Source of the DNA: a virus
Virus record (IMG/VR): IMGVR_UViG_3300036861_000975
Span: 1 to 43,286 of that record
Strand: one strand, 5' to 3'
Length of the DNA stretch: 43,286 bases
The position numbers were made by a program, and so were the translations under genes. Positions 19,931-27,714 of the stretch are shown here, in pieces. Each line of letters opens with the position of its first letter. Positions within the stretch are counted from its first letter, which is position 1. The notes under the pieces are model-generated. The model ran no database searches. It had not been told where the DNA came from and saw nothing but the letters and a program-made list of their open reading frames with translations.

Positions 19931-21398
19931 GTTCGGCTTCAAGCCGGAGGTCACCCGGGTGCTCGTCGACCTCTGCAAGGAGCTGCACGAGCTGCCGCTC
20001 GCGCAGCGCCGCGAGGCACTCCTCACGCTCAGCGTCGACACCCAGGCGGCGATCAAGGCCCTCGACTACGAGTGGATCCTGTTCGCGCGGCCCGAGCAGC
20101 TCGCGCCGGCGCCGCCCTGGCGCTGGTGGGTGATGCCCGGCGGCCGCGGCGGCGGCAAGACCCGTTCCGCCGGCGAGCAGGTCACCGAGTGGGCCTGGGA
20201 CAACCCCGGCATCCGCATCGCTCTCATCGGGAAGGACTCGGGCAGCCGCAACCGGATCATGGTCACGGGGAAGTCGGGTCTGCTGCGCATCTCGCCGCCG
20301 TGGTTCCGGCCGCGGTGGTGGAAGACGGACAAGATGCTCGAGTGGCCCAACGACACCATCGCCGACCTCCATTCCTCCGAGGAGCCGCAGACGCTGCGCG
20401 GGCCCGAATACCACAAGGCCTGGACCACCGAGCTCTTTCACTGGCAGATCCCGAAAGGCGAGAAAGAGCCCGTCGCGTGGCGCGAGGGCATCAAGCTTTC
20501 GCTGCGTCTGGGCGAGGACCCCCAAGGCATCATCGACTCGACGCCGCGGCCGACGGAGTTCTGCAACCACTTCCTGCTGGGGCCGAAGAACGCGCGCGGC
20601 GATCGCCTGATTTCGCAGGAGCAGGTGGAATCCGGCGACTGGCGGATCGAGCACGAGCTCGAGGACCAGGACGGCCGCAAGCACCGCTACGTCGTCGTCG
20701 TCCGCCGGTGGTCGTCCGAGCGCAACGCCGCCAACATGTCGCCCGGCGTCATCGCCGAGTGGCGCCACGACCTCCGCGGCTCGCGCCTCGAGGCCCAGGA
20801 GCTCGACGGCATCATCAATGCCAAGGTCGAGGGCGCCCTCTGGTCGACGGAGCTGCTCGATCAGAACCGGGTAGACGGGATCCCCCGCATCGTCAAGACG
20901 CTCGTGGCGATCGACCCCACCAGGTCGAACACGCCGCGGGACGAGGCCGGAATCATGGTCGGCGGGCTCGGCGAGGACGGCCACGCCTACGTGTGGGACG
21001 ACTGCTCGCTGCGCGGCAGCCCTGACCGCTGGGCCCGGGCGGCGATCGCCGCCAGGAACCAGTACGGCGCCTCCGCCATCGTGATCGAGAAGAACCGCCT
21101 CGAGGCGAAGGCGCGCGAGACGATCCGGACCATCGACCGCAGCGTGCGGTGGGTGGAGGTCTCAGCCCTCGACGGCAAGCGCACGCGCGCGGAGCCGGTG
21201 GCGGCGCTGTACGAGCAGGGGCGAGTCCACCACGTGCGCGACGTGCGGTACCCCGAGCGCTTCGCCCTCCTCGAGGACGAGATGATCAGCTGGGACCCCC
21301 GCGATGCGAAGGCCATCAGCCCGAACCGGCTCGACGCGCTGGTCTGGCTCGTACACGCGCTGCTGATCGGCGAGCACAAGGTGCCGATCTCGCTGTAG
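19917..21398 (+). CDS. terL: Terminase large subunit
   Basis: 493 residues from GTG 19917; the frame is open for another 500 bases upstream, but that part is the shadow of terS. Walker A is MPGGRGGGKTRS with Lys81. The ATPase continues through SSEEPQTLRGPEY and STPRPTEF. The nuclease domain follows, with LVAIDPTRS (first acidic residue), then AIVIEKN and a final Asp in SPNRLDALVW. This is the ATP-driven packaging motor and endonuclease, similar to the COG5323-type TerL found in HK97-like phages and gene transfer agents. Confidence 0.93.
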   Translation: MRLGRFGFKPEVTRVLVDLCKELHELPLAQRREALLTLSVDTQAAIKALDYEWILFARPEQLAPAPPWRWWVMPGGRGGGKTRSAGEQVTEWAWDNPGIRIALIGKDSGSRNRIMVTGKSGLLRISPPWFRPRWWKTDKMLEWPNDTIADLHSSEEPQTLRGPEYHKAWTTELFHWQIPKGEKEPVAWREGIKLSLRLGEDPQGIIDSTPRPTEFCNHFLLGPKNARGDRLISQEQVESGDWRIEHELEDQDGRKHRYVVVVRRWSSERNAANMSPGVIAEWRHDLRGSRLEAQELDGIINAKVEGALWSTELLDQNRVDGIPRIVKTLVAIDPTRSNTPRDEAGIMVGGLGEDGHAYVWDDCSLRGSPDRWARAAIAARNQYGASAIVIEKNRLEAKARETIRTIDRSVRWVEVSALDGKRTRAEPVAALYEQGRVHHVRDVRYPERFALLEDEMISWDPRDAKAISPNRLDALVWLVHALLIGEHKVPISL

Positions 21399-21408
21399 GA
21401 GGACCGCG

Positions 21409-22746
21409 ATGAAGGGATTCCGACAGTGGATCGCCCGCGCGGCACGCGCGACCTCGCGCCTGCTGACCTCTCCCTTCGAGCTGCTGCGCGGCATCTTCCC
21501 GGTCGCGATGGGCGAGCCGCCGCCGCTGAACACCGACAAGCTCCTCGAGGGCTACGACTCGATGCCCTGGCTCCGCGCGGTCGCGGAGAAAGTCGGGTTC
21601 GCCGTCGCGGCCGCAGAATGGCAGCTCTTCGCCATCAAGCGCGGCGGCAGGACGGTGCGCGATCCGTTCGTGCAGCACGCCACCGTCGACGCGCGCACGA
21701 AGGTGCTCGCCGCGCTGCGGAATTCGGGCAACCTGCGCGAGATCACGGATCACCCCTTCTTCGACGCCCTCAATGACCCCAACCCCTTCATGGGCCTCAT
21801 CGGCCTTCTCAAGCTCACCGCCATCCACATCGACCTGGTGGGCGATGCGTACTGGGTGAAGGAGCGAAACAAGCTGGGCGTCGTGGCCGGCTTCTGGCCG
21901 ATCCCGCCGCACTGGGTGATGTGGCACCCGACGCCTGGGCGGCCGACCTACAAGATCGGCTACCGCGCTTGGCAGGCCGAGATCCCCGAGAGGGAGATCG
22001 TATGGTTCCACGAGCCGTCGCCCGCGAACCCCTTCACGCGCGGCAGCGGCATCGGCTGGTGCTTGGGCGACGAGCTGGAGGTCGACGAATACGCCGCCAA
22101 GTTCGCGAAGGCGCTGTTCCACAACCAGGCGCGGCCGGACTTCGTCGTCTACGGCTTCGACAACCCGACCGAGAAGCGGCGCGTCGAGCGCGACTGGGTG
22201 AACCGCCTGCAGGGCTTCTTCCGGGCCCACCAGCCCTACTTCATGACGGGCGAGCCGAAGTTCCACGAGTTCCAGCGGCCGACCATGGACCAGCTCGTCT
22301 ATCCGAGCCTCCGCAAGGCGCAGCGCGACATCGTGCTGCAGACGTGGGGCGTGGCGCCGGAGTGGTTCGGGATCGTCGAGAGCTCAAACCGCGCGACGAT
22401 CGACGCGGCGGAGTACCTGGTCGCGCGCTGGGTGGTGACGCCGCGCGTCGAGCGGATCCGCACCGTGCTGCAGAAGCTCTTCCAGGACGAGTACGACGAG
22501 CGCGGGGTGCTGCACTTCAAGTCGCCAGTGCCGCAGGACAAGCAATTCATCCTGCAGGTGGCGAAGGCGGCGCCGCATTCCCGCAAGGTCGACGAGTGGC
22601 GCGCGATGCAGGAGCTGCCGCCGGTCGGCGGCGCGGAGGGCGACGCTTTCCTCGTGCCACTGAACAGCCGCATCACCGACGACCTCCTCGAGCAGCTGCA
22701 GCCGCCGGCGCTCCCGCCGGCGCCGAAGAAGGGAAGCGCCGCCTGA
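21409..22746 (+). CDS. Portal protein, HK97 family
   Basis: 445 residues, the normal size. The family pattern is clear: MPWLRAVAEKVGFAVAAAEW, HPFFDALNDPNPFM, HIDLVGDAYW, then GLGY-like stem residues and SNRATIDAAEYLVARW near the crown. Twelve copies would form the DNA gate at the capsid vertex and bind TerL during packaging. AGGACC and a short gap follow terL. Confidence 0.93.
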   Translation: MKGFRQWIARAARATSRLLTSPFELLRGIFPVAMGEPPPLNTDKLLEGYDSMPWLRAVAEKVGFAVAAAEWQLFAIKRGGRTVRDPFVQHATVDARTKVLAALRNSGNLREITDHPFFDALNDPNPFMGLIGLLKLTAIHIDLVGDAYWVKERNKLGVVAGFWPIPPHWVMWHPTPGRPTYKIGYRAWQAEIPEREIVWFHEPSPANPFTRGSGIGWCLGDELEVDEYAAKFAKALFHNQARPDFVVYGFDNPTEKRRVERDWVNRLQGFFRAHQPYFMTGEPKFHEFQRPTMDQLVYPSLRKAQRDIVLQTWGVAPEWFGIVESSNRATIDAAEYLVARWVVTPRVERIRTVLQKLFQDEYDERGVLHFKSPVPQDKQFILQVAKAAPHSRKVDEWRAMQELPPVGGAEGDAFLVPLNSRITDDLLEQLQPPALPPAPKKGSAA

Positions 22747-22937
22747 TGGATCACCCGATTCGTCGGCCGGACGTCCACGCCGACGTCGAGGCCTTCACCG
22801 TCCAGTCGCTCAGCCCGGCCGGCGGCACAGGAAAGGTCCTCGTCGAGTTCGATTTCAAGGACTGGCGGGCGGTGAGCTATCGGCCGATTGCCGAGGGCGT
22901 TCGGCGGCCGCTCTCGACCAGCACCGGCAGAGGCTGA
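22746..22937 (+). CDS. Small hypothetical protein between portal and protease
   Basis: 63 residues, ATG overlapping the portal stop (TGATG). Beta-rich (KVLVEFDFKDWRAVSYRPI). No family recognised. The 120 bases after it contain the promoter and terminator of the protease leader. Confidence 0.5.
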   Translation: MDHPIRRPDVHADVEAFTVQSLSPAGGTGKVLVEFDFKDWRAVSYRPIAEGVRRPLSTSTGRG

Positions 22938-22958
22938 CGGGCCACGAAGGTGGGGGAC

Positions 22959-22986
22959 TTGACAGGGCCGCAAACCGTCGTACCAT
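22959..22986 (+). promoter_or_regulatory. Sigma70-type promoter for the capsid genes or a short RNA
   Basis: Perfect -35 TTGACA (22959-22964), 16-base spacer, -10 TACCAT (22981-22986). Predicted start is near 22993. It is the best promoter match in the plus-strand late region. Confidence 0.65.
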
Positions 22987-23022
22987 AGCCGGCAAGCCGT
23001 ACCCGCTGCAGAGACCCGGAGG

Positions 23023-23059
23023 AGCCTGCGGCGCTTCGAAAGGAGCGCGCAGGCTTTTT
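23023..23059 (+). terminator. Intrinsic terminator overlapping the protease ribosome site and start
   Basis: AGCCTGC-G-GCGC pairs with GCGC-GCAGGCT (11 pairs, one bulged G) around loop TTCGAAAGGA, then TTTTT (23055-23059). The ribosome site AAGGAG (23040-23045) sits in and beside the loop, and the TTG start (23058) is in the U-run. RNA from the promoter at 22959 would be about 65 bases if it stopped here. Confidence 0.8.
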
Positions 23060-23963
23060 GGCTTCCAGGGCTCTCGACGTACCTGCCAACCTGCTGAGCC
23101 TCGACGACTGGAAGGCGAAGGCCCGCGCCGGCGCGGCGCCCACGGGCGTCGTGCTGCGCAAGCAGTACATCGCCCAGGTCCTGAAGGCTGACGGGGAGAG
23201 CGGCAGCCGCAAGCGCTCCTTCACCATCAGCACCGGCGTCCGCGACCGCGACCGCGACACGCTCGCGGTGGCGGGCTGGGAGCTCGGCAACTACCTCAAG
23301 AACCCCGTCGTGCTCTGGGCCCACATGTACCGCGAGCTGCCGATCGCGCGCGCCTCCGACGTCGCCGTCGTGGGCGACGAGCTGAGGGCCTCGGCGGAGT
23401 TCGCGGGCGCGGACCTCTACCCGTTCGCGGAGACCGTGCTGCGGATGCTCGACGGCGGCTTCCTGCGCGCGGTGTCGGTCGGGTTCAACCCCCTCTCTCA
23501 TTCCTGGAACGACGAGCAGCGCGGGGTCGACTTCCTGAAGCAGGAGCTGATGGAGTACTCCGTCGTTCCCGTACCTGCAAACCCCGAGGCCTTGATGGAC
23601 GCGAAGGCCGCGGGGATCGACGTCGCCCCGCTGCGCGCGTGGGCCGAGCGCGTCCTCGACGAGACGTCAGAAGAGCCCGGGCTGTGGCTCCCCAAGAGCC
23701 GCGTGGAGGAGGCCTTCAAGGCCCTCGCCCCCCGGGCCGTCGCTGTTCCCGGTGCGGGCGCTTCGGAAGCGGCTGGGGCCCATAACCCCGGCGCTCCCGG
23801 TTCGACTCCGGGGCCCGCTACCAACCCCGAGAAGGCGGGCGGCGAGATCGCCGCGGCCGCGCCCTTCGTCCCCGACCTGGCCAGGCTCGAGGCGGTCGTC
23901 CGCTCGAGCGTTTCCGAGGTGGCGCAAGCGCAGGTGAACCGTGCGCTCGGCCGCCTCGACTGA
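23058..23963 (+). CDS. HK97-type prohead protease
   Basis: 301 residues from TTG 23058, chosen because the N-terminal NLLSLDDWKAKA segment belongs to the family and AAGGAG lies 12 bases upstream. Catalytic His89 (WAHMYRELPIA) and Ser140 (FLRAVSVGFNP) are visible, and EYSVVPVPANPEA is the usual family strand. It digests the scaffold and capsid delta domain during head maturation. Residues 239-256 of the linker are encoded by a tRNA-fMet-like 3' half. The C-terminal segment may be scaffold-like. Confidence 0.9.
   Translation: MASRALDVPANLLSLDDWKAKARAGAAPTGVVLRKQYIAQVLKADGESGSRKRSFTISTGVRDRDRDTLAVAGWELGNYLKNPVVLWAHMYRELPIARASDVAVVGDELRASAEFAGADLYPFAETVLRMLDGGFLRAVSVGFNPLSHSWNDEQRGVDFLKQELMEYSVVPVPANPEALMDAKAAGIDVAPLRAWAERVLDETSEEPGLWLPKSRVEEAFKALAPRAVAVPGAGASEAAGAHNPGAPGSTPGPATNPEKAGGEIAAAAPFVPDLARLEAVVRSSVSEVAQAQVNRALGRLD
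23753..23823 (+). other. tRNA-fMet-like sequence embedded in the protease gene
   Basis: Anticodon stem TGGGG/CCCCG around loop CCCATAA (anticodon CAT, 23781-23783), variable loop GCGCT, T-arm CCCGG-TTCGACT-CCGGG, acceptor GCCCGCT, A and CCA (ending 23823) form a full tRNA 3' half. An upstream TGCGGGC (23753-23759) pairs with the acceptor except at the 1:72 position, and GCTT-CGG-AAGC gives a shortened D-arm. Position 33 is C instead of the near-universal U. It resembles initiator tRNA more than a working tRNA gene. Confidence 0.6.
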
Positions 23964-23974
23964 GGAGTAGAGCG

Positions 23975-25297
23975 ATGTCCACGCAGCCCGCTGCCGGCGC
24001 CGGAGCAGGACAGCCCGGCTTCTTCAAGGATCAGGCCGAGCTCGAGGCCTTCCTGAAGCGCGTCGTCGTCGAAGAGGCGGGGCCGGCCGTGGCCAAGGCC
24101 ATGGCTCCCTACACCGAGAAGCACGCCTCGATCATGCGCGACATGCTCGAGGAGGCCTCGCGCGACAAGGAGGCCACGAAGGTGGGGCCCGGCCTGATGT
24201 TCGCGCGGATGGTCCGCGCGCTGGCCCTCGCGCATATCGAGACGGGCCGCAAGGGCCCCGAGCTCCTCGAAGCGTCGAAGGGCGCCGTCGAGAAGCACTG
24301 GGGCAAGGACGACCCCGTCCTGAAGGGCATCGAGGGATCCCTGAAGCTGGCCAAGGCGACGGCCAGCCAGGTGGGCGACGCGACCTCGCTCGGGAACTTC
24401 ATCATCCCGCAGTGGTCGCGGGAGTTCATCCAGCTCCTGCGCAACCAGCCCGTGGTGCGCAGCCTCGCCCGCGTCATCCCGAACCCCACGGGCAGCCTCA
24501 CCCTCCGCCGCCAGACGTCAGGCGGCATCGCGTACTGGGTGGGGGAGGGCGGCGTCGTCACCGCGTCGAAGCCGGGCGTCGGGCTCATGAGCTTCCTGCG
24601 CAAGAAGCTCGCCGCGCTCAGCGTGATGAGCAACGACATGATCCGCTTCGGCGGGCCCGAGGCCGATCAGTTCGTGCTCGACGACCTGCTCCTGGTGAGC
24701 GCGATCGCCGAGGACCTCGCCTTCATCCGCAGCCTGGGCACGGAGTTCTCGCCCAAGGGCATCCGCTACCTGACCGCTGCGGCGAACGTCTTCGCGCAGT
24801 CGGGCACCACCCTGGCCGCGATCGACACCGACTTCGCCCAGGCGAAGCGGCTGGTGGAGGAGGCGAACGTCTTCATCCAGCCGGACACCGCCGCGTGGCT
24901 GATGATCCCGCGCACGTACTACGCGCTCTGGAACGCGAAGCCGGCGACCGACGCCGGCGCGCGGCCCTACCGCGAGGAGCTGAAGATGCGCGAGGGCGTC
25001 GCCCCCCAGGGCCGCGTCCTCGGGGATCCGGTCCGCAAGACGAACCAGATCCCGAAGAACCTCGGCGGCGGCTCGAACGAGTCGGAGACGTACTACGTGC
25101 ACGGCCCCTCACTGCTCATCGCCGACACCCTGAACACCCAGGTCGACGTCTTCCCCGGCGGCGCCTACGAGGACGGCGGCGTCGCGGTGTCGGGGATCTC
25201 GCGCGACGAGACGGTGCTCCGGGTGCTGCGCGAGACCGACTTCAACATGCGGTACGCCGAGGCGGCCGCGGTGATCACCGGGGTGACGATCTCGTAA
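23975..25297 (+). CDS. Major capsid protein, HK97 fold
   Basis: 440 residues. Residues about 1-125 are helical and charged, as in the cleaved delta/scaffold domain. The rest carries HK97-fold landmarks: GNFIIPQWSREFIQLLRN (N-arm to E-loop), YWVGEGGVVTASKPGVG, LAALSVMSNDMIRF, a long spine helix, and a C-terminal DFNMRYAEAAAVITGV strand. It follows the protease as in HK97. Protomers form the icosahedral shell. Confidence 0.92.
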   Translation: MSTQPAAGAGAGQPGFFKDQAELEAFLKRVVVEEAGPAVAKAMAPYTEKHASIMRDMLEEASRDKEATKVGPGLMFARMVRALALAHIETGRKGPELLEASKGAVEKHWGKDDPVLKGIEGSLKLAKATASQVGDATSLGNFIIPQWSREFIQLLRNQPVVRSLARVIPNPTGSLTLRRQTSGGIAYWVGEGGVVTASKPGVGLMSFLRKKLAALSVMSNDMIRFGGPEADQFVLDDLLLVSAIAEDLAFIRSLGTEFSPKGIRYLTAAANVFAQSGTTLAAIDTDFAQAKRLVEEANVFIQPDTAAWLMIPRTYYALWNAKPATDAGARPYREELKMREGVAPQGRVLGDPVRKTNQIPKNLGGGSNESETYYVHGPSLLIADTLNTQVDVFPGGAYEDGGVAVSGISRDETVLRVLRETDFNMRYAEAAAVITGVTIS

Positions 25298-25318
25298 CGA
25301 GACGGGAGACCTGAATCG

Positions 25319-25342
25319 GGGGGGCGGGGAGGACCGCCCCCC
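25319..25342 (+). promoter_or_regulatory. Perfect 9-bp GC hairpin after the capsid gene
   Basis: GGGGGGCGG-GGAGGA-CCGCCCCCC. No U-run follows, so it is more likely an RNA-stabilising or partial-termination element that sets capsid expression relative to downstream genes. Confidence 0.6.
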
Positions 25343-25363
25343 AGACGAGGAGAAGAGAGAAGC

Positions 25364-25879
25364 ATGAATCCGGCATTGCTCGCGAACATCGGGCACTTCG
25401 TGCACGGCGTCGCGGCCTCGCGCCTGGCCACCCAGATCAGCATGGGCAGCCTCTCGGCCGGCGCGGGCCTGGTCGTCACGACCACCGGGGACGTGATCGA
25501 CCTGAACGGCCTGCCGAGGAAGTACCGCTCGTGCAAGGTCATCGTCCCCGTCCGCTATGGGCTGGCCAGCGGCCACTCGTGGACGATCGGCGGCGTCTTC
25601 AAGCACTCGAGCGCATCGGGCTCCGGCTTCAACGCCCTGCTCACGCCCTCGAGCGTCGCGGTGACGAAGGTCGGCGCGACGTCGACCGTCGCCTTCGGCT
25701 CCCGGCTCGTCCACCAGTACAGCGTGGACCTGCAGGGGGCGAAGCGCTTCATCCGGCTCAACATCACGAAGGCCGGCAACGTGACCGCCTCGGGCGCCTC
25801 GCCGGGCTCGCTCGTCGAGGTCGGCGCCGCGGTGATCGTGTTCGGCGGCGCGGACAAGACGCCGGCGTCGAGCTCGTAG
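25364..25879 (+). CDS. Probable capsid decoration protein
   Basis: 171 residues with GAGGAG before the ATG. Beta-rich with many Ser, Gly and Val (LSAGAGLVVTTTGDVIDL, HSWTIGGVFKHSS, KRFIRLNITKAGNVTASG). Position directly after the capsid gene is typical of cement or decoration proteins. No specific family recognised. It may be the acceptor for the two sugar genes that follow, which is inference. Confidence 0.55.
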   Translation: MNPALLANIGHFVHGVAASRLATQISMGSLSAGAGLVVTTTGDVIDLNGLPRKYRSCKVIVPVRYGLASGHSWTIGGVFKHSSASGSGFNALLTPSSVAVTKVGATSTVAFGSRLVHQYSVDLQGAKRFIRLNITKAGNVTASGASPGSLVEVGAAVIVFGGADKTPASSS

Positions 25880-25901
25880 GCCCGCGCGGCACGGCGACCG
25901 C

Positions 25902-26600
25902 GTGAAGCGCGTCGCAATCGTCGGCTTCTGGGAGGGGACGAGGGACCAGGCTCCGTACGCGGACCGGTCGTTCGAGGTCTGGTCCCTCAACCACGCCCAC
26001 CCGTACGTCGCCCGCTGGGACCGATGGTTCGACTTCCACCCTCCCGAGTGGTCGGCGAAGAACCTGGTGCCGTCCGTCTGGCAGGACCAGGACCGCTTCC
26101 TGCGGGAGAAGCACGGCAAGCCCATCTACATGCTGCAGGCCCACCCGGACTACCCCGACGTCCTGGCCTATCCGCTCGAGGCCGTCCTGCAGGAGTTCCC
26201 GCGGCGGTATCTGACGAGCGGCATCGCCTACATGCTCGCGCTCGCCCTGCACGAGCGCTTCGAAGAGATCCACCTCTACGGCGTCGACATGCGCCACGAC
26301 ACCGAGTACGCGCTGCAGCGGCCCTGCTGCGAGTACTACCTGGGCGTGGCCGAGGGCCGGGGCGTGAAGGTCTACGTCCCGCCGCCGGCGGCGATCCTCA
26401 CCTTCGACTGCCTCTACGGCTACGAGGAGGAGTCGAGCGCGTGGATCGAGATGCGCCGCGCGCACGAGGAGGTGCTGAAGACCGCCATCGAGGGCAAGAA
26501 CAAGGCCCTGGCCGAGGCCCAGACCTACGACGGCGTCATCCAGACCGAGCGCGAGTGGCTCCGCCGCATCGACGAGCGCCGGCGCGGGGGCGTGCTGTGA
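25902..26600 (+). CDS. Sialyltransferase-like (GT42/Maf-like) Rossmann protein
   Basis: 232 residues from a GTG. The N-terminus RVAIVGFWEGTRDQAPY...FEVWSLN recalls the GT42 sialyltransferase opening (nucleotide-binding loop, then an Asn after strand two). TSGIAYMLALALHERFEEIHLYGVDM recalls the second landmark of GT42 and of Maf/DUF115 proteins. Both families use CMP-nonulosonic acids. The C-terminus (about 185-232) is a charged helix. Its stop overlaps a CMP-nonulosonate synthetase gene, which supports the idea. Assignment is by remote pattern only; related phage proteins are usually left hypothetical. Confidence 0.45.
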   Translation: MKRVAIVGFWEGTRDQAPYADRSFEVWSLNHAHPYVARWDRWFDFHPPEWSAKNLVPSVWQDQDRFLREKHGKPIYMLQAHPDYPDVLAYPLEAVLQEFPRRYLTSGIAYMLALALHERFEEIHLYGVDMRHDTEYALQRPCCEYYLGVAEGRGVKVYVPPPAAILTFDCLYGYEEESSAWIEMRRAHEEVLKTAIEGKNKALAEAQTYDGVIQTEREWLRRIDERRRGGVL

Positions 26601-27391
26601 ACGTTCTTGCGATCGTGCCGGCCCGCGGGGGCTCGAAGGGCGTCCCGAACAAGAACATCCGCCGCCTGGCCGGAAAGCCGCTGCTCGCCTGGTCGATTGA
26701 GGCTGCGCTCGCCGCCGAGTTGGTCGACCGCGTGGTGGTCTCGACGGACTCGCCGCGGATCGCCGAGGTCGCCTTCGTCGCCGGCGCCGAGATCGTGATG
26801 CGGCCGGCGGAGCTGGCCACGGACCAGGCCCTCACCGACCCGGTGCTCGTCCACGCGATCGACCGGCTGCGCGAGGCTTCGGGCCCGACCGTGTACACGC
26901 GCCACCTGGCGCACTACCGGCCCGACCTGGTGGTGCTCCTGCAGCCGACGGTGCCCTTCCGCCGCGAAGGCCTCATCGACGACTGCATCCGGCGCCTGCT
27001 GGCGACCGGCGCCGACAGCCTGCTCACCGGGATCCCGCTGCACTTCGTCTGGTGGCGCGAGAGCGCGAACCCAGACCGCGCCGCCGACGGTGAGGCGCGG
27101 TGGCGCAGCCAGTGCCCGCGGCGGCCGCGGCGGCAGGACATGGTCGCGCGCGAGCTCATGTACCACGAGGACGGCAGCGTCTACGTGACGCGCACCGAGC
27201 TGCTCGAGAACGCCGGCCGGCGGCTGGGCGGCCGGGTCGAGCTCTTCGAGAACGAGCCGAGCGTGGACATCGACACCGAGCGTGACTTCCTGGTCGCCGA
27301 GGCCCTCTTTGCGGCGAAGGCGGCGGATCTGCATTCGTCTGCACTGGCGTCGCGGCTGCCGGCGCCGGCCCCCGCGGGAGCGCCGGCGTGA
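26597..27391 (+). CDS. neuA: CMP-N-acylneuraminate (nonulosonate) cytidylyltransferase
   Basis: 264 residues from a GTG in a GTGA overlap. Motif order is intact: IVPARGGSKGVPNKNI (residues 6-21, nucleotide binding), GKPLLAWSIEAAL, VVVSTDSPRIAEVA, LLQPTVPFR, then RQDMVARELMYHEDGSVYVT and VDIDTERDFLVAE near the end. It activates a nine-carbon sugar (sialic, legionaminic or pseudaminic acid; sequence does not say which) with CTP. It stands inside the head module, beside a possible transferase. A Pro/Ala-rich tail is not part of the family. Confidence 0.88.
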   Translation: MNVLAIVPARGGSKGVPNKNIRRLAGKPLLAWSIEAALAAELVDRVVVSTDSPRIAEVAFVAGAEIVMRPAELATDQALTDPVLVHAIDRLREASGPTVYTRHLAHYRPDLVVLLQPTVPFRREGLIDDCIRRLLATGADSLLTGIPLHFVWWRESANPDRAADGEARWRSQCPRRPRRQDMVARELMYHEDGSVYVTRTELLENAGRRLGGRVELFENEPSVDIDTERDFLVAEALFAAKAADLHSSALASRLPAPAPAGAPA

Positions 27392-27711
27392 GGAGCGTCC
27401 GCCTCCTGCAGCGCTACGGCCCCGTGAACCCGGGAGAGGTGGCCGGCTACGACGACGCCGAGGCCCAGGACCTCATCCGCCGCGGCGCCGCCGAACCGCT
27501 CGAGGGCCGCGCGCCCGCGCCGGAGCGCTTGGTCCAGGAGATCGACCCCGACCTCGAGGTCCTGGGCGCCACCGACCGCGACCCGGAGTGGATGGAGCGC
27601 CACCAGGAGGCCTTCGAGGTCCAGCACGGCCGCAAGGCGCTCGAGGGCCCGCCGGCCGACAAGATGGTGACGGAAACGCAGGCGGAGCGGAAAACCGGGC
27701 GGAGGCGGTGA
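27388..27711 (+). CDS. Small head-module protein, paralogue of the 30435 gene product
   Basis: 107 residues from a GTG in a GTGA overlap. The N-terminal 35 residues (VRLLQRYGPVNPGEVAGYD, then LIRRGAAEPL) match a small phage module that binds neighbours in head-tail regions; the same module recurs at 30435. The C-terminus is charged and probably disordered. Function unknown. Confidence 0.55.
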   Translation: MRSVRLLQRYGPVNPGEVAGYDDAEAQDLIRRGAAEPLEGRAPAPERLVQEIDPDLEVLGATDRDPEWMERHQEAFEVQHGRKALEGPPADKMVTETQAERKTGRRR

Positions 27712-27714
27712 GCG

